Shown piece after piece: positions 7,788-14,711 of a stretch of DNA of 14,711 nt (its first letter is position 1; each line of letters starts with the position of its first letter). The DNA is from Entamoeba invadens IP1. Its lineage: Eukaryota; Evosea; Mastigamoebida; Endamoebidae. The position numbers were made by a program, and so were the translations under genes. The notes under the pieces were generated by a model. It had not been told where the DNA came from. It made no database searches and was given only the letters and a program-made list of their open reading frames with translations. The stretch lies in contig NW_004440269.1 in the NCBI RefSeq assembly GCF_000330505.1, positions 75,311-90,021 on the forward strand, read 5' to 3'.

Positions 7788-8766
7788 TTCGTATTGACTG
7801 TTCTGTTTTTTCTTTAGGTTGTTGACTTTCTCAAGCCTATATTGTATTCATATATATCTCGACTATTTATATAGTCGAGACAAAAGAAAGGAAATGGTTC
7901 ATAGAACTTTTAAGCTTCTTTTTATATGAAATACATTAAGGTTTAAAAATATAGTTTTGAAGATAATGCATATTTGTAAGAGTTTTATTGGAGTCAAAAT
8001 AACACAACAAATTTATACTTTGAAATGCAATTTTTGTGGTGAGTTGAAAACTGTTTTGTGTATTCAAAGTCTCTCTTTTTGATATCTCTTAATGAAGAAA
8101 CAGATGTTCTTAAAAAGTTCTATTAAGTATAAAAATTAATAATATTATTAAATTATAATAATATGTTATTATTAGTAGTAAAAAATATTATAATAATACT
8201 AAAAATGGTATTGTTTTTTTGTATTTTTTTTGTTCATCAAAATCTTTTTGTTAACATTTCAAAAGTTGATCAAAAATCAAATTGTAATAAAAAGGAAATC
8301 TCGAGTTTATTTAATATTTTTCCATTGTTTTAAAAAGTTTATTAAGTCATGTTAATTACACAACCAAAAAAGGGAAAAATATCAAAAATTTACTATATAT
8401 CCCTTAATAACATGTCAATATGAAAAACAAGTGTTAATTAAAAAAAGTCGAATTAATAAAAATATTCAAAAAAACTAATTTATAGTTTTAATATAAAACA
8501 TTATTATTTAATTATTTAGCTTCTTGAAAGATTGTGAACAATAGATCAAAAAGAATGTTCGATGTTAGTGTCGTTATTTCAAACTATAACAAGTAATTAA
8601 AAAATAATATTAAATAGTAAATTATTTGTATTGAAATATTTGATTAACGGGTGTAACTAAATAATATATTTTATTTTATAGTAAATATATTATTAGTATG
8701 AATTTATTATTTATGCTATTAATAGTCTTTTGATACCTCAAAAACAAACCTTACTTGTAAAAAACA
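7788..8766. other. AT-rich spacer with one perfect hairpin
   Basis: About 980 bases of very AT-rich DNA separate the coiled-coil gene from the Pmp3-type gene. Apart from the hairpin at 7857-7880 I find only A/T-rich simple sequence such as TTATTATTA and AATAATATTA words around 8140-8210. No coding stretch or inverted-repeat element was seen on either strand. Confidence 0.6.
7857..7880. repeat. Perfect inverted repeat, 10-bp arms, 4-base loop
   Basis: The arms TCTCGACTAT (7857-7866) and ATAGTCGAGA (7871-7880) pair perfectly around the loop TTAT. It starts 69 bases after the stop of the coiled-coil gene, so it would fall in or just past the 3' untranslated region. Arms containing TCGA stand out in such AT-rich sequence. 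Its role is unknown: RNA stability, 3'-end formation or a protein-binding palindrome are all possible. Confidence 0.6.
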
Positions 8767-8931
8767 ATGGTTCTTGGAACACTTGTGTTGGTCATCATTG
8801 CCATTTTCATCCCACCTTTGGCCGTGTTCTTAAAAGATGGTCTTGGATTCAGCTTTGTTTTGAACTGCATTCTTACAATATTCTTTTTCATACCTGGACT
8901 TATCCATGCGCTTTGGGTTATTCTGTTGTGA
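8767..8931 (+). CDS. Pmp3/UPF0057 plasma-membrane proteolipid
   Basis: The 54-residue product begins MVLGTLVLVIIAIFIPPLAV and ends FFFIPGLIHALWVILL. The motif IPPLAVFLKDG, followed by LNCILT and IPGLIHALWVIL, is the signature of the Pmp3 family (yeast Pmp3, plant RCI2/LTI6, bacterial UPF0057 members). These are small hydrophobic proteins with two membrane helices joined by a short polar turn (here KDGLG, about residues 23-27). In yeast, loss of Pmp3 hyperpolarises the plasma membrane and raises sensitivity to toxic cations; in plants the family responds to cold and salt. Length matches the family's usual 50-60 residues and all key positions are present. The predicted helices span about residues 3-22 and 31-52. 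The gene converges on the GEF-like gene, with 118 bases between stops. It was found by reading a frame too short for usual length cut-offs. Confidence 0.9.
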   Translation: MVLGTLVLVIIAIFIPPLAVFLKDGLGFSFVLNCILTIFFFIPGLIHALWVILL

Positions 8932-9049
8932 CCCTTTCAATGAATTGACTCGTTCTGTTACTTTTTCTTTCTTTGCTCAGAAGGCTACTATTATAATACC
9001 ACTATCCACAATCCACTATCATTTGTTTAAATGATAAGTCACACAAAAT

Positions 9050-12000
9050 TCAATTTAAACAATCGTCAAATAACGCAGCTACATTGACACACCCCTCATG
9101 GTATGTTTTAAAGCACAACCGACACCCGATGACATTGCCAACAACAGCCCCCATACACATATCACAAACCCCACAACATACCTGTTTCCTGTAAAACACA
9201 TGTTTGTGCCTTTTCACAACAAATGCGTTTTTGTCTTTGAGAATGTCCTCTTTACGATGGAAGTTTATACCTGAAAACTTGCCTAAATTGCCATCTGGCG
9301 TCATTCCAAAAAATTCTGACACTCTTTCCTTTACACAATTATTTGTCACACTCCGAGACGAGGAGGTTTTCCGATTTGCAACAAAGGTTTGGCGCATCCC
9401 TCCACACAGAGACACAACTCGCTTGTCAGCACTCCCCTTGCAACACCGCACTTTTTCAAACCCCAAAAGAGAAGACATGTAAAGAACAACAAGTCCTTTC
9501 TCGTATAATATCGTGACTGGAACCTCATCACCAAAGACAAACAAAAAGCGGCCCATACACTGGATACCATTGATCTTACCACACATCAACATCTTCTCCA
9601 TTATAAGAACACCGCCCATGTACTGTAAAACACGTCCCGTGATTGTCCCAACATAGACAAAATCAAGCGCACTTGTTAAGAACGTAGGCTCCTCGTTGTT
9701 TACCAATTCCTCAATCTCAGTAAACTCCAAATTTTGGTCTATAGTAATGACACGATACAAGTTATCGTAAATACACACTACCACGACAGTGTCGGAACTA
9801 CCCAATACACATCTCGGGTTTTTCAGAACAACATTTCGCTCTTTTGTGGGGTTTAAGTCGACAGTGTAAAACCCGATTTTCGAGGGGTATACCATAAAGA
9901 AGAAATTATTGTGATGTAAAAATGAGTCACACGGCTCACTGTTTATCTTGTTTACAGTCTCTCCGATTTTGTACATCTTTGTTTTGGTGAGCGCCAATAC
10001 ACACTCTTTACATCCTGTTATTTGAATCACTCCTTCATCTATCTTATGTCGAATTAGCAAAAATCCATCAAAATCTCTAATTTCAATTTGCCCTTCGGAA
10101 TTGGCGATGTAAACTTTGTGGTTGACTGTCGTTATATAGTCTGCTTTTTGTGTTTTCAAAAGCATGAGTGGTGTAATCAAGTTCTCACCAAAGATGTTCT
10201 TGACTCCTGAGATGATATGTGGGAATTTTTCAAGGACAAAACAGAAGTTGTCTGTTGCGTCTTTGTCTCCAATTCTCTTTGAAATGTGATGTACAAGCTT
10301 GGTGATGTTCAGTTTATCATTGATAAGTAAAGATTGTTCTGGGTAATTACTTTCTTTGAGTGTTGTGTAGTTTTGGTATACTAACAATAGGAGTAAGTAT
10401 ACAATGATCAAATTCTCCTTGTTGTTTTTCATGTCGAAAATAGAGTCTAGCACGATTTTTATACTTTGTGGGTCTTTTGACTTGATATTTACGAATGGTG
10501 CTAATGTATCTTTGCCAAGGATTTTGGATTTTTTGTCAAGCAATTTATCAATCTGTGAAAGTAAACTTTCAACCTTCTTTTTTTGTTCCTGAGTAGTACA
10601 GAGAAACCCCATTTGAATCATTTTGGTGATATTTTCGTAAATCTCACTGTTTAATATAAAGTCGCCACAACTCAGTGTTTGCGACACTTTTGATGATATT
10701 GAAGTTCTTGGCGTAGCAAACGAAAACTTTCTTGACCTTCTAATCACAGTGTTTCCACCCAAAGACAGGGTTTGGTCTTTGTTCACTTTAAACTTCTTCA
10801 CCAAAGATTCGATCGCAGTTAACCAATCTTTCAAGTCTTCGAACGTTCCAATTATTTTGGCAATGCCTTCGTTGAGGGTCAACACTAAACTGGAACACTG
10901 GTTTTCATTGTTAAATATTTTAAATGGTTTAATTTGATCGGTTGTGATGTTTTCAATAGGCGACCATCCTCGGTATTCAACGTTCTCCTCCTTGGTCTCA
11001 AAGAGTAAGACGCCACCATCAAACAACAGTAGTTCCCCGCCAACACAAAACGGGCCAAAGATGTTTGTGCCTTCGATCAACACTCTACCCTTTTTCAACA
11101 AATTCCACTTATTCAGTTTTATTGCGGCAATTATCGCATCGATGTCTTCACGCTTTTCAATCACGTTCCGGTCTTTCCATTTTTTAATCTGGCGGAGAGT
11201 TTCAAGTGTCCCACATATCAAACAAATTTGGTTTGAGACGTCCCACGCCTCTTTTGCGTAAAAGTCGTACGAGTAAAATTCGTTTGTGTTGATCAACTTT
11301 TCGTGGGGAAAGTAGTCTCGTGGGCTTTTGCATTTTTGTATCCTCAAGAGTGTTTCTTGTGTATCGACAAACTCGTTGTATTCGTTCATGAGGAGTCTCA
11401 GGTACACAACATTTCGTTCGAAAAAGAGTAACATGATTTTGTCTGTCAAATTGAAAAAGTAATGTTTTTCCTTTTCTTCGCCACTTTTAGTGATCATATT
11501 GTTATGTTTAAAATAAGCGAAGAATGATCTGAGTGACGCGGTATATGGGAAAGCTGAGTAACACAGTGGAAAGCTTTTATCAATTTTGAGGAGCCTGAAA
11601 AATGTTTTCGCGAGGTGGAAGAAACGCAGAGCGAAGATGAAAGAGTCTTGTGGAATCGGAAATTCGGTGTTTGTGATATCAAATGTTTTTCCCTCGACAA
11701 ACGGATGATTCAAAAACGGGTACTTCTCTTCAATGCTCTTATTATCGACTTTCAGAAAGGACAGTATCCCAGACTCTATCTCTTCTATCATCTCCGACAT
11801 CTTCATTGTGAACTCGTCCGCAATTTTTCTAGCAGAGCACAACTGTTGTGTGTCTTTATGTTGGGCCAAGAACAAAGTGGTATTCTCAAAGGACGCCTTT
11901 TTGTTATTCAAATTTCAAACGCTTGAAAATGTTATTCATACTTGAAATTCACAACGAAAAACATGCACAAACATAACTCAGACGAGGCGAGAAGCTTGTA

Positions 12001-12053
12001 GGAGAAGACTGCGCTGAGATCGCGTTAGTCTTTTTCATTCTGAAACTCCTCAT
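9050..12053 (-). CDS. Probable RhoGEF: DH-like, PH, beta-propeller-like and C1 domains (two exons)
   Basis: Exon 1 is 12053-11973 and exon 2 is 11896-9050, giving about 975 residues. Exon 1 encodes 27 basic, Ser-rich residues (MRSFRMKKTNAISAQ at the start). Residues about 50-294 look like a divergent Dbl-homology domain, opening with ARKIADEFTMKMSEMIEEIE; the usual PVQRI-type block is not recognisable. About 297-395 is a PH domain, from GTNIFGPFCVGGELLLFDGG to the helix DWLTAIESLV. A helical stretch follows, then about 612-857 of short beta-rich repeats resembling a WD40/CNH-type propeller. About 925-973 is a C1-type zinc finger: His, CDMC, CRLC, YHEGC and a final Cys. Together this suggests a GEF for a Rac/Rho-like GTPase with lipid-binding ends, acting at membranes. 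The uninterrupted frame starts at a TTG right after a stop; the first ATG in it (11806) would cut the first DH helix, so a spliced first exon is preferred. Confidence 0.62.
11897..11972 (-). other. Predicted 76-nt intron in the GEF-like gene
   Basis: Read on the minus strand, the intron begins GTTTGTGCATG, an exact match to the favoured Entamoeba donor GTTTGT, and ends AACAAAAAG. The reading frame is phase 0 on both sides, joining SPRLSY to ASFENTT. The intron carries in-frame stops (for example TGA near 11914-11916), so it cannot be translated through. The length is usual for Entamoeba. The acceptor AAG is less typical than TAG; an alternative AG four codons downstream, after GAG, is also in phase. 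Confidence 0.6.
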
Positions 12054-12199
12054 ATTGTCATTTGAAGATGATTTGTTTTATTCGTCGAATTCTCAAATCT
12101 CGATCCGAGTAATTGAAATGCAATTTGATTTACTATAATCAAACTATCCGTTAATTATTTAATGATGTTGAATTTTTCTTTGAAACGGTGGTGACAACA

Positions 12200-12214
12200 T
12201 TACCGGAACGGTAA
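12200..12214. repeat. Short perfect palindrome between the two minus-strand genes
   Basis: TTACCG (12200-12205) and CGGTAA (12209-12214) are perfect inverted arms around GAA. It lies 22 bases past the stop of the SmgGDS-like gene and about 150 bases upstream of the GEF-like ATG. It could be a factor-binding site or a 3'-untranslated hairpin; no known motif was recognised. Confidence 0.35.
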
Positions 12215-12236
12215 CAACAGAAAAGGGATCAATGGC

Positions 12237-13985
12237 TTAGTGGTTCAAGAATTTCTCAAAGACGTCCAAAACGTCTTTGTTCATAGTCTGGTTTTCGGCA
12301 GGGGATTTCAAAAGAGTCTCGAGCTTGTCCTTCACCACTGCTCGAATTTCGACAAGGACTTCATTTGGAATCGAAAATCCCCAATCCATAAATTGGATAA
12401 TGAGGGTCATCACTTCCTTGATGAGGAGCGCAAAGTCTGTTTTCAAATTCTCAAGAAGACACTTATAGACCTCATCTGTTCTTGCAAAATCATTCAATCT
12501 GTCTTTGTCGGTCTTTAAGATAGAAACTAAAATGCGAGTCGACTCGTAACGAACACGTTTATCAGGTTGCTCTTGATTCTCTTGTCTCTCATCTTTCCCA
12601 AGACAAACATCAAGAAGCGCATCACATCCACCATTCTTCTTGAAGACTTCAAAGAACTTCGCGTCAGCGTTGATCAAGTTTCTTAAGCACTGAACCGCAG
12701 AAAATCTAACAACAATGTTTCCCATCATTTTGAATGTCTGGACAATAAGGTAACAGCTCGAGTCGGTCATCAAGACACTCTTGTCATCTAACATGACCGT
12801 CATGTTGTGTAATACAGACAAACATCTGAAAATAAGTGGTTGGTTGTTCATCCCCATCCCATCGAAGAGAACTTTAAATTGCGTGATGACATCATCAGCG
12901 ACCATCTTCTTGCAATATTCCTCATTTGTAGAAAATGACTGTAAAATCCCCGATGCGTGTTTTTGCAATTCCATCAACTTGCTATTCCCATTTGTTCCAA
13001 CAGTCAACTTCAAAAAGGTTGCATAGTGCTCGAAAATTTTTGGAAGATATTGATCGATCGTTGCAACATGACATAATATCGAACAAGTGTGGTCTTGTGT
13101 TGGTGCTGGGATGAAGTCTTTAGCAAAAAGATCTCCATGGAGGGTATAAGCAATCGTCAAGTCCAAAATGTTTTCGTACATGAAAGTGAGGTCTTGGTAT
13201 TGGAAAATCGAGTCGTACAAATCAAAGACTGTTTTGACAGCCAAACAAACGGTGTTTAGACTCTCTTCTTCAACATTTTTAGGGAAAAGCGGGGACACAA
13301 CAACATCGATTGCCTTTTCATAACAAACTTCGAACTTCCCGAAGTGTTTAACAAAACACTTTCTAAACTCGGGGTAGGACAAGTGACTGATTGTGAACTC
13401 AGCAACTTCAGAGAACGACGTGTCGGCCAAATCAGTAGGAACTGAGTCAAGGAAAACCTCGAAAAAGTGTGAAGCGAAGATGAAATTGGTTTTGTCAAGT
13501 ACAGAGATGTTGTTCAATGTTCGAATGACAGTAGCGTAATTCGTGGAAACGCACGCTTCACAAACGGAAAGGAATCCGTCGTCGATTAAAAGTGTCTGAA
13601 GCTCTTCACACGATTCGAACATGTTAGCATAACAACTCAAACCAACAAGTTGTAAGGTGGGGTACGACTTAACAATGTTTGTAAGTTCTTTTAATGCATC
13701 TGCTTCAGTGAATAAACACTTTCTGGCGTCTTCATTATAGTACGTCATGTTGACCAAACACCGACACGTTTGGAGAGCTAAGCTTTCAGATGGAGATTTT
13801 AATTTTGAGCTTATAAAAACCAAAAGGTCTTTGTTCACCAATTTCTCACGAGCACCTTCGACATCACGACACTCGTCTGCTATACGCTGAAAACATTGTG
13901 TGATATCACTTTCTTCAGTACAGTTTTTGAGATGAGTGATAATGCTTTCAACTCCCTTACTGAAAACATCGTCAAGAGAACTCAT
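12237..13985 (-). CDS. Armadillo-repeat protein resembling SmgGDS/RAP1GDS1
   Basis: This 582-residue, all-helical protein is built of armadillo-type repeats. LQTCRCLVNMTYYNEDARKC (about 71-90), RCLSVLHNMTVML (about 388-400), RFSAVQCLRNLINA (about 427-440) and RVRYESTRILVSIL (about 477-490) match the H2-H3 pattern of arm repeats. They resemble the corresponding SmgGDS blocks (LQTGRALGNICYD, ALRNL, ESNRLLSALI). SmgGDS (human 607 residues) binds Rho- and Rap-type GTPases with prenylated tails and helps their nucleotide exchange and membrane trafficking. Length and N-terminal layout agree; the middle is too divergent to assign repeat by repeat. No signal peptide, membrane span or zinc motif is present, so it is likely cytosolic. 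The ATG at 13985 is the first in frame. It lies upstream of the GEF-like gene on the same strand, 183 bases away. Another arm-repeat protein cannot be excluded. Confidence 0.6.
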   Translation of the reverse strand: MSSLDDVFSKGVESIITHLKNCTEESDITQCFQRIADECRDVEGAREKLVNKDLLVFISSKLKSPSESLALQTCRCLVNMTYYNEDARKCLFTEADALKELTNIVKSYPTLQLVGLSCYANMFESCEELQTLLIDDGFLSVCEACVSTNYATVIRTLNNISVLDKTNFIFASHFFEVFLDSVPTDLADTSFSEVAEFTISHLSYPEFRKCFVKHFGKFEVCYEKAIDVVVSPLFPKNVEEESLNTVCLAVKTVFDLYDSIFQYQDLTFMYENILDLTIAYTLHGDLFAKDFIPAPTQDHTCSILCHVATIDQYLPKIFEHYATFLKLTVGTNGNSKLMELQKHASGILQSFSTNEEYCKKMVADDVITQFKVLFDGMGMNNQPLIFRCLSVLHNMTVMLDDKSVLMTDSSCYLIVQTFKMMGNIVVRFSAVQCLRNLINADAKFFEVFKKNGGCDALLDVCLGKDERQENQEQPDKRVRYESTRILVSILKTDKDRLNDFARTDEVYKCLLENLKTDFALLIKEVMTLIIQFMDWGFSIPNEVLVEIRAVVKDKLETLLKSPAENQTMNKDVLDVFEKFLNH

Positions 13986-14121
13986 TCAAAACAGGTTTAT
14001 GAGTTTCTTTACTTTTTTTTTATTGGTTTATTTTGATAGTTTTTTTACTATTTTTAAAACCAAAAATGGAAATGAGTTTTTTTATAAAATTTTATAAAGG
14101 TTTAACAAATATTTCTTATCA

Positions 14122-14131
14122 TCAACAAACA
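14122..14131 (+). repeat. Left 10-bp target-site duplication
   Basis: TCAACAAACA directly abuts the left end of the inverted-repeat element and recurs exactly at 14562-14571, with one extra C (14561) between element and right copy. A 10-bp direct repeat is the size made by Mutator-like (MULE) transposases. Confidence 0.8.
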
Positions 14132-14153
14132 GGACCTACATTGACCACCACCT
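14132..14153 (+). repeat. Left terminal inverted repeat
   Basis: This 22-base repeat begins GGACCTACATTGACC and runs into ACC triplets. It is complementary to the right repeat at 14536-14560, apart from one ACC triplet. Confidence 0.85.
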
Positions 14154-14274
14154 TTACCAAAAAAAAATATTTGCCGCGAGTGTTTTTTGAAGGAAGTCCA
14201 TTTTTCAGCCACTGTTTGTGCGTCCCCATTAAACCCACTTTCCTTGTCCGTACTGTGTGGACGCGGATGTGGTT

Positions 14275-14299
14275 CCCCCCCCGCAAGCGGGGGGGGGGG
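14275..14299. repeat. C8/G11 hairpin at the centre of the foldback element
   Basis: Eight C (14275-14282), then GCAAGC, then eleven G (14289-14299) form a stem of about nine G:C pairs or more with a CAAG loop. Such runs are striking in this AT-rich DNA and prone to length change. The run lengths may contain sequencing or assembly error. Confidence 0.75.
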
Positions 14300-14535
14300 A
14301 TCTGCGCCAAGGGAGGACTTGGAAAGTGGGTGAAACGGTGCACAAACAGACTGTTTGAGTGCGTCTTTATGAGCCTTCTTTTCAATGCTCCGTCTTTCTC
14401 GGTTTCCACTGACTCGAGGTGAATTTTCGGCATTTTTTGAATTCGGGAACCAGACCTAATATTATCCCAGTTTCCTATTTACTATAATTTTAATTTGAAT
14501 ATGATTCGAAATAGAAAAAATAAATATATTTTAAG

Positions 14536-14560
14536 AGGTGGTGGTGGTCAATGTAGGTCC
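14536..14560 (-). repeat. Right terminal inverted repeat
   Basis: This 25-base copy ends CAATGTAGGTCC and is the reverse complement of the left repeat, with one extra triplet. Confidence 0.85.
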
Positions 14561-14561
14561 C

Positions 14562-14571
14562 TCAACAAACA
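14562..14571 (+). repeat. Right 10-bp target-site duplication
   Basis: TCAACAAACA is an exact copy of 14122-14131. The single extra C before it may belong to the element or be a small insertion-site irregularity. Confidence 0.8.
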
Positions 14572-14711
14572 ATTTTATTAATTTTAACAGTTAAATTTAT
14601 GTTCTTGTTTTTTATTTGACTTGTTTTTATTGAGATAAATAACAATTAAAAAAAAACACCAAATTATTGATATTCTTATTAATATAGTTGATAAATAAAA
14701 AGTATTATATG

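Larger units (their letters stand above)
14132..14560. mobile_element. Non-autonomous foldback MITE, probably MULE-derived (429 bp)
   Basis: The ends are near-perfect terminal inverted repeats. The left end reads GGACCTACATTGACCACC from 14132, and the right end (14536-14560) is its reverse complement, with one extra ACC triplet in the repeat run. Both ends are flanked by the same 10-bp direct repeat, which marks a transposition event. The inside has no transposase; its open frames (up to about 130 codons, both strands) look accidental. The centre is GC-rich compared with the flanks and is itself a nested foldback: CTGTTTGTGC (14212-14221) pairs with 14340-14349, ACCCACTTTCC (14233-14243) pairs with 14321-14331, and a C-run/G-run hairpin lies in the middle. 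Mutator-like elements are known in Entamoeba, and the 10-bp duplication fits them. It sits 137 bases upstream of the SmgGDS-like start codon and may affect that promoter. Confidence 0.82.

Noticed and set aside
8730..8948. 72-codon plus-strand open frame
   Set aside because: It overlaps the Pmp3-type gene in another frame and lacks an ATG start; the Pmp3 signature decides the frame.
14122..14433. Open frames of 103 (minus) and 129 (plus, from 14033) codons in the foldback element
   Set aside because: They run through the inverted repeats and the C/G hairpin, have no transposase or other motif, and arise from the GC-rich interior. A captured host-gene fragment cannot be fully excluded.

Overview
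The window looks like nuclear DNA of an Entamoeba species, most likely Entamoeba invadens or a close relative (inference). Compact genes with moderate GC sit in very AT-rich spacers, and there are almost no introns. The one intron I can reconstruct starts with the Entamoeba-type donor GTTTGT. One gene encodes a BspA/TpLRR-type leucine-rich repeat protein of the kind expanded in Entamoeba. The right end carries a short inverted-repeat transposon with a 10-bp target duplication, as expected of Mutator-like elements. No rRNA, tRNA, CRISPR array or prokaryotic operon was seen.

Layout. Positions 148-1110 (+) encode a UAS/coiled-coil/UBX protein of the FAF2 (UBXD8) type. It converges on 1188-2678 (-), a SAPS-domain regulatory subunit of a Sit4/PP6-type phosphatase. 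A spacer of about 2 kb follows; its right part holds short coding-like segments broken by stops and frameshifts, a possible gene relic. Then come a Cdc25-type phosphatase catalytic domain (4651-5211, +), a BspA-like LRR protein (5784-7331, +) and a 103-residue coiled-coil protein (7476-7787, +). After another AT-rich spacer there is a 54-residue Pmp3/UPF0057 membrane proteolipid (8767-8931, +). It converges on a large minus-strand gene (9050-12053) for a DH-like/PH/beta-propeller-like/C1 protein, probably a Rho-family GEF, with a 27-codon first exon and a 76-nt intron. A second minus-strand gene (12237-13985) encodes an armadillo-repeat protein resembling SmgGDS/RAP1GDS1. Upstream of it lies a 429-bp foldback element (14132-14560).

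Functionally these are ordinary eukaryotic genes: ubiquitin/p97 adaptor, phosphatase regulation, cell-cycle phosphatase, small-GTPase regulation (two neighbouring genes) and membrane homeostasis. I found no clearly new multi-gene system. The points most worth attention are the hidden first exon and intron of the GEF-like gene, the overlooked Pmp3 gene, the target-duplicated foldback element with a G/C-run hairpin at its centre, a UBX domain lacking the usual p97-contact tripeptide, and the possible relic beside the Cdc25 gene.
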